From the NCBI GenBank assembly GCA_943736015.1, contig OX031070.1, positions 24,821,673 through 24,885,672 of the forward strand: a stretch of DNA of 64,000 bases, written 5' to 3'. This DNA is from Tridacna crocea. Taxonomy: Eukaryota > Mollusca > Bivalvia > Cardiida > Cardiidae. The notes beneath the pieces were generated by a model that was not told the DNA's origin, ran no database searches, and saw only the letters and a program-made list of their open reading frames with translations. Within the stretch, counting starts at the first letter, position 1. The number at the start of each line of letters is the position of its first letter. Below, one piece after another: positions 34,201 through 37,922 of the stretch. The translations under genes were made by a program, and so were the position numbers.

Positions 34201-36074
34201 AAAAATCTTGATTTTCAATGTTTTGAGAACTTTTTGCCAAAAGCCATCTTGAGTTGAGATATTCTAGCCATAGGCCTGTTTAGAATTCAATAACATTAAG
34301 TTTTCTGACCAAAACCTGCCCAAACATAAACAATTTTGCCAATTGCCATAGTGAATGCAATAGAATGAGATATTATGACAAAAAAAAATGAACTACGTCT
34401 TGGCTTTTCAATGTTATAAGTTATTTCCACAATGACTTCCAACACTTGGAGATATTCCTGTTTAAAATCATTCTTACTTTTAGCCAAATTAAATATTTTG
34501 GCAACATTCAGTCTATGTTCAGTTTGAATTGAAATATTTAGAACAAAAAATTATATTAACCGGCATCAGTTTGAAATACTTTTCAGATGTCATTGGCACT
34601 GAAGTCCTGAATGTCAATATTTACGGACATTCAAACCAAAAAAGTTCTTTGCAGTCAAGCCTAAAGTAAGCTTAGAAGCCAAATAGTTGATAGATTTTTT
34701 TACTCATTATCCTATTGTCCAGGTGCTGTCAGAACGGCTGGTGCAGGATGCTGGATAAAAATGGAAAAATGTCCAAAACAACCCAGTTATAAACCGCTGT
34801 TTTATGATGCTGAAGGAGCTACTAACGCCCAAACTGGTAAATCTGTTTGTCTAGGTCGGATTCATTATCTCTGTCTTTCTTCCCTCTATCCTTTTGTCCT
34901 TTTTCCACTCTTGGTGCGGCAAATGTTGGAAAGAAGCAGGAAGCTTTGATAAATGTTTTATATGGTACTGATCAAAGAAACATGAAAATAACATGATTAG
35001 GTGTACTGGCATTAGCGAGTTCATAGGCGGATCCAGAGGAGGGGACCGGGGGTCCGGACCCCCCCCCCCCCCTGGAATTTTGGCAAAAATGTGGTTATTG
35101 GATTCGTGAGTGGGACTGGTTTGATATTGCACAGCATTTATGTAAAATACAGTCATAAATTTAAAAAGGGGTTCTAAATATGGAGACATCCTGTTGGTTA
35201 GAACTGGAAACGTTGACTTTTCTTGTAAACGGCTTATATCCACTGAAATCCGGAAATCAAAGTATCATATATTAAGACGAGTGCGTTTTCGTTGGGACCC
35301 CCCCCCCCCCCCCCGAGAAAAATGTCTGGATCCGCGCATGGAGTTAATAAAACTGATGTTGAAAAGGGTTTTTGATATCTTATGAAATAACCAATTGCTT
35401 TAATATGAATTTTCGCATTCAATGTACCTGTTTTAAAATTAAATCAAATGGCCTGCAACACGTGAAAAGGGACATTCGGACATCTGCGTAAAGTGTCGTC
35501 TCGGATCAGCCTGCGCAGTCCGCGCAGGCTAATCCGAGACGGCACTTTCCGTTTTAATGCAATTTCTGTTTTGCGCATGTCTACTGTAGCACAAAATCTA
35601 ATGTAGTCGTAAAGTGCCGTCTCGGATTAGCCTGCGCGGACTGCGCAGGCTGATCCGAGACGACACTTTACGCAGATGTCCGAATGTCCCTTTTCGCGTG
35701 TTGCACACCAAATATGACACAATGCACTTATATTCTGTGCATTATCCATCATACCATTATAGCTGCACAAAATATACTAGCATGTCTAACAATTGACTGC
35801 CTCTAGAGGTAGAATGGTCCTCTCGGAAATGCAGAATAATTACAAATAGTTTGGACCCAGTTCAGTTTGTTCACATTTTTTTTTTTTTGCAAAAAAACAT
35901 GGAATCGAATCCCTTTTCAGGAGGCATGAATCACTTATTTTACTTGTTACAGACGTTCTAAAAGAGGTTTGTTTGACCCGTGCCGAGTACTACTGGATAA
36001 AGTGCGGATCAGACCGCCAGTATCCGGTGACTGCATACTACCGACCCACTACAGAATCAAAGACTTACCCGTAG
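1131..36074 (+). CDS. Gene A: secreted right-handed beta-helix protein with three C-terminal Cys-rich modules (23 exons, complete)
   Basis: Complete gene; exons join(1131-1237,1721-1797,6936-7048,8172-8261,9545-9685,10528-10643,12390-12496,13484-13560,14762-14877,15581-15705,16546-16638,19511-19683,20256-20351,21471-21599,22744-22893,23669-23753,24662-24774,25257-25413,26201-26332,29004-29192,30901-31122,34723-34836,35953-36074). They sum to 2844 nt, keep one open frame and use GT-AG introns throughout. The 947-residue product has a signal peptide (about 1-20), a beta-helix body with many short N-rich turns such as GNDHIIEYNHIHH (residues about 30-690), a S/T/P-rich linker (about 689-733) and three modules with the pattern C-x6-C-x27-30-C-x10-C (about 733-947). 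The likely role is an extracellular carbohydrate-binding or carbohydrate-cleaving protein. That is inferred from fold-type motifs; no catalytic residue was identified. The start at 1131 gives the same exon 1 length as the paralogue at 37816. An ATG at 1127 is out of frame. Confidence 0.9.
1420..1649. repeat. Foldback MITE, family 1 (intron 1 of gene A)
   Basis: Starts TTAACCCTTTCC and ends GGGAAAAAGTTAA, with a central hairpin whose arms run AAAACATTGTGGGAAAAGG and back. The apex is GCTGGTAACCAGC. Good full-length example of the commonest repeat in the window. Confidence 0.85.
1721..1797 (+). CDS. Gene A exon 2: beta-helix N-terminus
   Basis: Residues 36-62, with the motif NLPLKTIARAITFAS that normally follows the YVSP.G.D.N.G motif in beta-helix proteins. 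The acceptor is TCTGTTTCAG and the donor GTAAGT. 77 nt, same length as the paralogous exon at 38259. Confidence 0.9.
3351..3450. repeat. Short interspersed repeat with GAACGTGCAGTCTGATC core
   Basis: TTAACCCTTTGG... GAACGTGCAGTCTGATCC... Similar pieces occur near 15723-15910, 37974-38062 and 61125-61207, each with the TGCAGTCTGATC or CAGACATTCTGTCTGA core and CTAGATC-like boxes. Low-copy, unclassified. Confidence 0.5.
4384..4600. repeat. Degenerate foldback MITE, family 1
   Basis: Retains CTCTTTACGAAAC, the GACTTGCCCAAATTGGAAG box and a worn hairpin centre (GGTTGGTTACTAG). Much more diverged than the other copies, so an older insertion. Confidence 0.55.
4908..5165. repeat. Foldback element with about 60-bp inverted ends
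   Basis: Left arm CATCCTCGGATACCCCGGGG... and right arm CCCCGGGGTATCCGAGGATG are near-perfect inverted repeats of about 60 bp, reaching in to GACCCCTGGGACAATT. The interior is about 140 bp and non-coding. A GT run and a G run precede the left end. Single copy in this window. Confidence 0.8.
6936..7048 (+). CDS. Gene A exon 3: beta-helix
   Basis: Residues 62-99, including LFIDLLPGYHDL, which is nearly identical in the paralogue (LFIELLPGYHDL). 113 nt; the gene B exon is one codon longer. The preceding intron is 5.1 kb, the longest in gene A. Confidence 0.9.
7871..8099. repeat. Foldback MITE, family 1, GTGGCAAAAGG variant
   Basis: Begins TTAACCCTTTACTCCATAGA and ends GGGGTACAGGATTAA. The hairpin arms are GTGGCAAAAGGTGAAATTGC and its complement. 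The flanks differ from the main type, and the closest relative is the copy at 19916-20147. Confidence 0.85.
8172..8261 (+). CDS. Gene A exon 4: beta-helix
   Basis: Residues 100-129, beginning TGGRRIPVSSLR. The exon is 90 nt with phase 0 at both ends. The paralogue reads TGGRRIPASNFK at the same place. The acceptor follows TTTCTTTACAG and the donor is GTAAGT. Confidence 0.9.
8894..9102 (-). mobile_element. tRNA-derived SINE, copy 1
   Basis: On the minus strand it reads TGGCTCAGTGGTTAGG (A-box-like) and GGAGTTCGAATCCCG (B-box-like), spaced as in a tRNA, followed by a non-tRNA body with ATTTATTCATTTGTTTC. Nearly identical to 9216-9422. Confidence 0.75.
9216..9422 (-). mobile_element. tRNA-derived SINE, copy 2
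   Basis: Almost identical to 8894-9102, same orientation, differing at only a few positions by eye. A 113-bp spacer with unrelated sequence separates the copies. It ends about 120 bp before exon 5 of gene A. Confidence 0.75.
9545..9685 (+). CDS. Gene A exon 5: conserved FFNGKPLRLARWPNE motif
   Basis: Residues 130-176. Contains LNITKYGS and VFFNGKPLRLARWPNE, a motif I recall from bacterial right-handed parallel beta-helix proteins of GH141-like type. The exon is 141 nt, phase 0-0. The donor reads GTTGTG, weaker than the other donors in this gene; the reading frame and the paralogue (donor GTCGGT) support it. Confidence 0.88.
10528..10643 (+). CDS. Gene A exon 6: beta-helix
   Basis: Residues 177-215: GFIDITGVPDG at the start and FLDDVWVYGFW at the end. 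116 nt, ending in phase 2. The paralogue has GFININGIPDG and HLDDLWVYGYW. Confidence 0.92.
12126..12245. repeat. Small palindromic element with hammerhead-like centre
   Basis: Imperfect inverted ends (AATTGTAATTTTTAATTATA and TATTATAATTAAGAATTAT) flank ACTAGAAGAAGGCGGTTGTA/CCGCCGAAAGC. The centre has a GGCGGT/ACCGCC stem bounded by GAAGA and GAAA, the layout of a hammerhead core; the core bases are not a full consensus match. Confidence 0.45.
12270..12389. repeat. 24-bp minisatellite, five units
   Basis: Five direct repeats of about TCATTGTAATGATATGTTGT plus AACG, starting at 12270, 12294, 12318, 12342 and 12366. The last unit ends ACAG instead of AACG, and this AG is the splice acceptor of exon 7. 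Confidence 0.85.
12390..12496 (+). CDS. Gene A exon 7: beta-helix
   Basis: Residues 215-251, starting YYAWSERAFHVNTLD. 107 nt, phase 2 to phase 1. The donor is taken as GTGTCT after GGACAG because it gives the same length and phase as the paralogous exon (44417-44523). The acceptor AG closes the last unit of a 24-bp minisatellite. Confidence 0.85.
12899..13019. repeat. Partial foldback MITE, family 1 (left half)
   Basis: TTAACCCTTAACTC... GTGGAAAAAGGAGAAAATAC... to the hairpin apex (GGTTACCAGC) and part of the right arm. The rest of the right half is missing. Confidence 0.65.
13053..13310 (+). mobile_element. tRNA-derived SINE
   Basis: GGGTAGCTCAGTGTCAAGCG (A box) and GCAGGTTCGATACCC (B box), then a body with GGCGATTTTTCGCTTCTCAC shared with the SINE at 41981. 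Not a working tRNA gene: the acceptor arm is not conserved. Confidence 0.75.
13331..13395 (+). repeat. 5S rRNA-like segment next to a SINE
   Basis: TTTAAGCAACGT... GTTAGTGCCTGGATGGGTGA CC matches the internal control region and 3' half of animal 5S rRNA (TTAAGCAACGT, TTAGTACTTGGATGGGTGACC). Only part of 5S is present, so this is a SINE head or pseudogene fragment rather than a gene. Confidence 0.6.
13484..13560 (+). CDS. Gene A exon 8: beta-helix
   Basis: Residues 251-276, ending GGYFRFINILSELDEP. 77 nt against 89 nt in the paralogue: the first part differs in sequence and is four codons shorter, while the second half is nearly identical. The donor is GTAAGT. Confidence 0.85.
13678..13906. 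repeat. Foldback MITE, family 1, GCTCATAACGAGC apex
   Basis: TTAACACTTTCCCAAACAAG ... GTCGTTTGGGAAAGGATTAA. The hairpin apex is of the GCTCRTAACGAGC type. Same subtype as 15157 and 39456. Confidence 0.85.
14250..14345. repeat. Partial foldback of the GGCTAAACC/GGTTTAGCC family
   Basis: Contains CTGATCGGCTAAACCGAATG followed by GATTAGCCAATGAGAAACTG, the palindromic centre seen in the elements at 37478 and 55562. Ends are missing. Confidence 0.5.
14484..14712. repeat. Foldback MITE, family 1
   Basis: TTAACTCTTCACCACACGAG ... GTAGTAATGGGTTAA, with TAGACTGGTCCAAATTGAAA in the left arm and a GCTGGTTACCAGC apex. It ends 49 bp before exon 9 of gene A. Confidence 0.88.
14762..14877 (+). CDS. Gene A exon 9: EYYVDKNTGNLYMYIP motif
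   Basis: Residues 277-315. GEYYVDKNTGNLYMYIP matches the ..GEWY.D...G.LY.YPP signature I know from GH141-like beta-helix proteins. 116 nt, phase 0 to phase 2, donor GTACGT. Confidence 0.9.
15157..15383. repeat. Foldback MITE, family 1, GCTCGTAACGAGC apex
   Basis: TAAACCTTTCCCAAACAAGC ... GTCGTTTGGGAAAGGATTAA. Apex GCTCGTAACGAGC is a perfect inverted repeat. Confidence 0.88.
15581..15705 (+). CDS. Gene A exon 10: first clear parallel beta-helix coils
   Basis: Residues 315-357, with NVIFSGFILEACRQKGIY followed by NNILIQNMEVRNTG, a typical succession of PbH1-type coils. 125 nt, phase 2 to 1. Confidence 0.92.
15965..16226. repeat. Foldback MITE, family 1, with a short internal duplication
   Basis: AACTCTTTACCAGACGACAA ... 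GTGGTAAAGGTTTAA. The right side repeats TTCCCACAATGTTTTCAAGA plus GGCTTC twice, which makes the copy longer than usual. Confidence 0.85.
16546..16638 (+). CDS. Gene A exon 11: beta-helix coil
   Basis: Residues 357-388: DFGVYFNSPSTGCTVSKSVF. 93 nt, phase 1-1. It aligns with NFGIYFSGDSRNCYISRTVV in the paralogue. Confidence 0.9.
16837..16955. repeat. CAGCCTGCGCAG-core palindrome family, partial copy
   Basis: GGCCTGCAACACGCCAAAAG ... TCAGCCTGGGCAGCCCGCGC AGGCTAATCCG. Same 5' end as the full copy at 35447. Confidence 0.75.
17100..18378. other. Intron 11 of gene A, non-repeat stretch
   Basis: AT-rich without coding signal or a known repeat. Around 17925-17960 there is a CRE-like TGACGTCA in a CG-containing patch followed by AAAATGGAGGATG. 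Otherwise I see nothing. Confidence 0.4.
18379..18509. repeat. CAGCCTGCGCAG-core palindrome family, right half
   Basis: TACTGTAGAACAAAATCTAA ... GATTAGCCTGCGCTGTCCGC ... GTGTTGCAGGGCAAA. Matches the right half of the element at 35447-35706. Confidence 0.75.
19004..19234. repeat. Foldback MITE, family 1
   Basis: TTAAGTCATTACCACACAAT ... GTCGTTTGGTAAAGAGTTAA; apex GCTTATAACCAGC, so one side of the apex has drifted. The left end resembles the partial copy at the right edge of the window. Confidence 0.87.
19511..19683 (+). CDS. Gene A exon 12: beta-helix coils
   Basis: Residues 388-445, with LEAGGNTVEDCKFYQFSREG and GVGNLVRYNEIAYSQATAIQ. These N-rich, roughly 23-residue coils are typical of right-handed beta-helices. 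173 nt, phase 1 to 0. Confidence 0.93.
19916..20147. repeat. Foldback MITE, family 1, GTGACAAAAGG variant
   Basis: TTAACCCTTTACTCCATAGA ... ATGGGGTAAAGGGTTAA, arms GTGACAAAAGGTGAAATTGC and complement, apex GCTCGTCACGAGC. Sister of 7871-8099. Confidence 0.87.
20256..20351 (+). CDS. Gene A exon 13: beta-helix coils
   Basis: Residues 446-477: GNDHIIEYNHIHHMCQNVSN, then CAAIL. GNDH.IE.NH.... is the most recognisable PbH1-like turn in both paralogues. 96 nt, phase 0-0. Confidence 0.93.
20628..20839. repeat. Foldback MITE, family 1
   Basis: TTAACTCATTACCAAACGAC ... GTGGTAATTGGTTAA. The hairpin lost about 15 bp at the apex (AAATGCCAGCAATTT). Confidence 0.85.
21033..21262. repeat. Foldback MITE, family 1
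   Basis: TTAACTCTTTACCAAATGAC ... GTGTGGTAAAGAGTTAA, apex GCTGGTTACCAGC. One of the best-preserved copies, with matching ends. Confidence 0.9.
21471..21599 (+). CDS. Gene A exon 14: beta-helix coils
   Basis: Residues 478-520: RGNKIRYNIIHDTQEFYPG, ending ITNNVFYN. 129 nt, phase 0-0. Confidence 0.93.
22022..22080. repeat. CAGCCT palindrome family, remnant
   Basis: GTCAGCCTTCGCAATCTGCG CAGGCTTACATGAGTCGAAAC: only the palindromic core and a few flanking bases remain. Confidence 0.55.
22255..22483. repeat. Foldback MITE, family 1
   Basis: CTAACCCTTCCACAAATGAC ... GCTTGTTTGGGAAAGAGTTAA, apex GCTCGTTACGAGC. Same flank type as 40102. Confidence 0.87.
22744..22893 (+). CDS. Gene A exon 15: beta-helix coils
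   Basis: Residues 521-570: VQIGGGRDNVVSNNVMYNAA and IQVDGRGV. 150 nt; the paralogue is one codon shorter. GGGRDN...NN.MYNA is conserved in both. Confidence 0.93.
23500..23600. repeat. CAGCCTGCCCAG palindrome family, remnant
   Basis: TCGACTCGTGTCAGCCTGCC CAGACTCTACAGGCTGACCC, with TACTTTTCG downstream. Core only. Confidence 0.5.
23669..23753 (+). CDS. Gene A exon 16: W..RYPELA motif
   Basis: Residues 571-599: YTGSLWSARYPELARI, then FPRG running into GN. I recall a W..RYP.L......P.GN motif from bacterial beta-helix proteins at this position. 85 nt, phase 0 to 1. Confidence 0.9.
24662..24774 (+). CDS. Gene A exon 17: late beta-helix
   Basis: Residues 599-636: GNQIHKNIVYKVGQ, ending YYNITDTGY. 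113 nt, phase 1 to 0, donor GTGAGT. Aligns with GNQITKNIIYNEP in the paralogue. Confidence 0.92.
25257..25413 (+). CDS. Gene A exon 18: end of beta-helix
   Basis: Residues 637-689, with DHFDVKAGDLRLRCHAATWA and VNFQQVVSPNEVGPRYDIGP. 157 nt, phase 0 to 1. From here on, all exon boundaries are phase 1. Confidence 0.92.
26201..26332 (+). CDS. Gene A exon 19: Ser/Thr/Pro-rich linker
   Basis: Residues 689-733, including SASICPTVDPAKASPMPAYL and PDGSGQTPL. Low complexity, rich in S, T, P and A: a likely flexible and possibly O-glycosylated spacer between the beta-helix and the Cys-rich modules. 132 nt, symmetric phase 1-1, identical length in the paralogue. Confidence 0.88.
26401..28570. mobile_element. 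Satellite-bearing non-autonomous element
   Basis: Starts AGCTCACCTGAGCACAAAGT and ends with CTCAGGTGAGC ... GCCCTCTTGTT. The inverted GCTCACCTGAG/CTCAGGTGAGC pair brackets about 11 tandem units of about 166 bp (GCAGAGCTTTGATATTTGGT recurring near 26664, 26831, 26998, 27166, 27333, 27499, 27664, 27827, 27993, 28161 and 28328). A CCGTCGTCCGTCGTC run lies near the left end. No protein is encoded. The architecture recalls bivalve non-autonomous Helitron-type elements with internal satellites. Confidence 0.8.
26650..28470. repeat. Tandem array of about 166-bp units
   Basis: About 11 units. Each contains GATATTTGGTATGTAGCATC, then GTGGACCTCTACCAAGATTG, ATGCCCCTGGGGTC and GTTTGAAACATAGGAAC. Neighbouring and alternate units share variants, for example CCCAAGGGTCACAAG and AGCGTTGATATTTGG in units two steps or more apart, suggesting multi-unit duplications. 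Confidence 0.85.
28574..29003. other. Intron 19 of gene A, right part
   Basis: Non-repetitive sequence between the satellite element and exon 20; nothing recognisable. Confidence 0.4.
29004..29192 (+). CDS. Gene A exon 20: Cys-rich module 1
   Basis: Residues 733-796. GCWLNVTKC opens the module, then AVGTYRDMYGE, then C-x10-C (CLHGAVTQWHFC) and GSKPDEPVTAIYGPT. Four cysteines spaced C-x6-C-x27-C-x10-C. A self-contained 189-nt phase 1-1 exon, so it can be duplicated without breaking the frame. Confidence 0.93.
29465..30800 (-). mobile_element. Dead mariner transposon
   Basis: Inverted ends CGAGGGGTGTTCGAAAAGTT/TCGGGA and the complement, flanked by TA on both sides (29463-29464, 30801-30802), the Tc1/mariner target duplication. 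On the minus strand, 30532-30332 encodes a piece of transposase (ITADITWIGLYDPETKQ, cf. the TGDETW..YDPETK motif). A later piece near 30030-29900 reads FHHNNATPYTS, where the usual HHDNAPAH has lost its catalytic Asp. A stop follows. Clearly inactive. Sits in intron 20 of gene A. Confidence 0.85.
30901..31122 (+). CDS. Gene A exon 21: Cys-rich module 2
   Basis: Residues 796-870. GDGCLIATYGCPKHGGPADG, then C-x10-C (CLARALPIWHYC) and GSFANHPVTAIYRPT. Spacing C-x6-C-x30-C-x10-C. 222 nt, phase 1-1; the paralogue is four codons longer. The acceptor (AACATTAAAG) lacks a long pyrimidine tract, and a mariner remnant ends 100 bp upstream. Confidence 0.9.
31655..33366. mobile_element. Second satellite-bearing element, left end missing
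   Basis: At least six units of about 165 bp (CTCTGAAACC.CTGGTCAGAT near 31662, 31831, 31995, 32161, 32286, 32450; one unit shortened) followed by CAGGTGAGCGATCCAGGGCC ATCTTGGCCCTCTT. It shares the period and terminal sequence with 26401-28570 but not the unit sequence. It is split by an insertion at 32494-33238. Confidence 0.75.
32494..33238. mobile_element. Non-autonomous hAT-like insertion
   Basis: Ends CAGGCCTCCTAG and CTAGGAGGCCTG. The 7-bp GGTGACC is repeated directly on both flanks (32487-32493 and 33239-33245), which restores the surrounding satellite unit. AAACCTTTAAAACC repeats lie at the left end and CCTTTATTTTTG repeats at the right. 745 bp and non-coding. hAT-type 8-bp duplications are the nearest match. 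Confidence 0.75.
33430..34600. repeat. Degenerate 50-60-bp minisatellite
   Basis: A worn tandem pattern of GAGATATTnTGCCAAAAACC followed by ATCTTGATTTTCAATGTTTT recurs many times (for example near 33520, 33600, 33680, 33800, 34005, 34180, 34230). AT-rich, in intron 21 of gene A, directly after the satellite-bearing element. Confidence 0.6.
34723..34836 (+). CDS. Gene A exon 22: Cys-rich module 3, first half
   Basis: Residues 870-908. AGAGCWIKMEKCPKQP carries the C-x6-C pair, then LFYDAEGATNAQT. 114 nt, phase 1-1. Unlike modules 1 and 2, this module is split by an intron between its two cysteine pairs. Confidence 0.92.
35029..35337. repeat. Short inverted-repeat element with GGCGGATCCAGA ends
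   Basis: Left TAGGCGGATCCAGAGGAGGG, right TCTGGATCCGCGC; C runs lie inside both ends (35059-35072 and 35299-35314). About 310 bp and non-coding. A common animal MITE type by its ends. Confidence 0.65.
35447..35706. repeat. CAGCCTGCGCAG-core foldback, full copy
   Basis: Left end GGCCTGCAACACGTGAAAAG and right end CTTTTCGCGTGTTGCA are inverted. Each half has its own palindrome (GATCAGCCTGCGCAGTCCGC, and GATTAGCCTGCGCGGACTGC), so it is a foldback of foldbacks. Confidence 0.85.
35953..36074 (+). CDS. Gene A exon 23: Cys-rich module 3, second half, and stop
   Basis: Residues 908-947. CLTRAEYYWIKC gives the C-x10-C pair, followed by GSDRQYPVTAYYRPT and a short tail ESKTYP before TAG at 36072-36074. 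A poly(A) signal follows 42 nt downstream. Confidence 0.92.
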
Positions 36075-36116
36075 CACTGTTGAAAATTTGTTGCATGGTA
36101 TTCCAGCTTTCTTTTG

Positions 36117-36122
36117 AATAAA
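36117..36122 (+). promoter_or_regulatory. Polyadenylation signal of gene A
   Basis: AATAAA 42 nt after the stop codon of gene A. It would give a very short 3' UTR; other signals further downstream cannot be excluded. Confidence 0.6.
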
Positions 36123-37207
36123 AATCATTCTCGCTTCAGTCAGTTAAGTTGTTTTTGAAACTATACACACTGCCTATCTTTCAGAGTTTGATGATCCTTA
36201 GTCCAAGTATGATACAATATTTTTATCCTACCCAGCGATTAATTTAACTTCATCCTCGGATTTTTTATGGAGGATGTCTTAAGGTGTGAGCGAATGTTAC
36301 TACAGTAGAATAGTCTAGCTTAGAGCTACATTCTCCAAATTGTATCCAGGGGCTTTCCGCGTACTAAAAGTGAATACAAGTGACATTACACATTAGGTTA
36401 GAGTTTAGGATTGCGTTGCAATAAACTATGTAAATTTATACAAATTATTATGGATTGTACATATTAAAATATATATTCCACAACTTTACCCATAGGTATG
36501 TGGTGGCATAAAATTATGCAGACATTTACTGAAATAGTAAAGTTATACAGCTAATTGAAGCTTGTTTTCAGACTTGATGCTTGCTTCCTAAATTTCATGC
36601 ATAGCTAGTTAAGTAACAAGTAGCCCTGAATTTTGATTGAACATGAAACATAAATCACATTTCGCAGTCATTTGAAGATTGGTGAACTTAACCCTAATTC
36701 CGCTAAATAACTAAAATGACATTTTTTGATTCGATAGTGATTTGCTGCATGGTCATACAGTCACGGACATATAAAATCATGTATTTTTGTAGTGCATTTT
36801 GACATCCTTTCGATCGTAAAATCTATTTTGTTGTTGTTCCAAAATAATTTCACGATGATTACGTTCCGCGCATTACATTTAACATACTGCTTGTGCAATC
36901 ATTGTTATGCGATTTCCTTGCCTTTTTTTGGTTCCCTTAAGTAATTAGTACTTCAGTTTTTATCGTGTATGTATGACTTGTATACGATGCAAGACTTATT
37001 TTGAATTCTCCATTTACATTGCTATATTCTGTTCCATTTAGTATGAAGTATATATCTATCTTTTAAAACTTTGAGCCCTTTGGTTTTCCGTAAGAGTCTG
37101 TGAACTTGATCTTATCAGTTTGGATAACCTTGTGCAAGTCAAGATTTGGAACTACAATAAGAAATACGTTTTTTTTTTCCAGAAATGAAAACATGAATTT
37201 ATAGCGC

Positions 37208-37436
37208 TTAACCCTTTACCAGACGACAAAATTTAAGCCTAGTCCAAATTGAAAGCATTTGCAGATGACAATTTCAATGTGGTTCGAACAGTGTATTAAT
37301 TTTTTGATGGAGTAGAAAACATTTGGGGAAAAGGAGAAAATGCTGGTTACCAGCATTTTCTCCTTTTCCCAAAATGTTTTCAAAAGGCTTCTTTCCCAGG
37401 GTCGTTAAAAGTAGTCATTGTGTGGAAAAGGGTTTA
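37208..37436. repeat. Foldback MITE, family 1, upstream of gene B
   Basis: TTAACCCTTTACCAGACGAC ... GTGTGGAAAAGGGTTTAA, apex GCTGGTTACCAGC. About 380 bp before the gene B start codon. Confidence 0.88.
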
Positions 37437-37477
37437 ATTCCATATATTCATAGTTTTTTAATTATCAATCCACGATC

Positions 37478-37664
37478 AGGGCCCATATTCACTAACCGTT
37501 TTAATTGCATTCTTTGTCATATTCTTGATTTAGAAAGAGCTGCAACTTTCGATTGGCTAAACCAAATGGTTTAGCCAATCAGAAATCGTGTTACCTTTTT
37601 ATCTAGACAATGATTGAGCAGTAGATAATGTGGTATTTAGAATGATTGGTGAATACGGGCCCTG
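37478..37664. repeat. GGGCCCATATTCAC foldback
   Basis: CAGGGCCCATATTCACTAAC at the left and GGTGAATACGGGCCCTG at the right, with the perfect palindrome GGCTAAACCAAATGGTTTAG CC at the centre. About 150 bp before the gene B start codon. Confidence 0.85.
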
Positions 37665-37815
37665 GTGATATTAGATTTTGCATACAACAGAATTTCAGGT
37701 GACTACTGTAACTTTTTGAATGACACAAGAAAGGTTAACTTCAAAGTTCAATATTACGGTGTAGACAGATAAAAGAAACCATTTCATTCAGAAGAAGTGT
37801 ATTGCCTTGGGAAGG

Positions 37816-37922
37816 ATGTCGGCTATGAACGTTATCTGGTGTTTGTATGTACTGTTACCACACTGTATTGCCAAGGACATTCATTTCTTTGTCGATCCAA
37901 ATGGAGCCGATACTAACAATGG
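37816..37922 (+). CDS. Gene B exon 1: signal peptide and cap motif
   Basis: Residues 1-36. Hydrophobic leader MNVIWCLYVLLPHCIA, then HFFVDPNGADTNNG. 107 nt, phase 2, donor GTATCT. Confidence 0.88.

Larger units (their letters stand above)
36123..37815. other. Intergenic region between genes A and B
   Basis: 1.7 kb. The left 1.1 kb is AT-rich and non-repetitive. The right part has two foldback MITEs (37208-37436 and 37478-37664), leaving about 150 bp before the start codon of gene B. TTCAGGTG at 37694-37701 could be a splice acceptor of a 5' UTR exon. No TATA box stands out. Confidence 0.45.
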
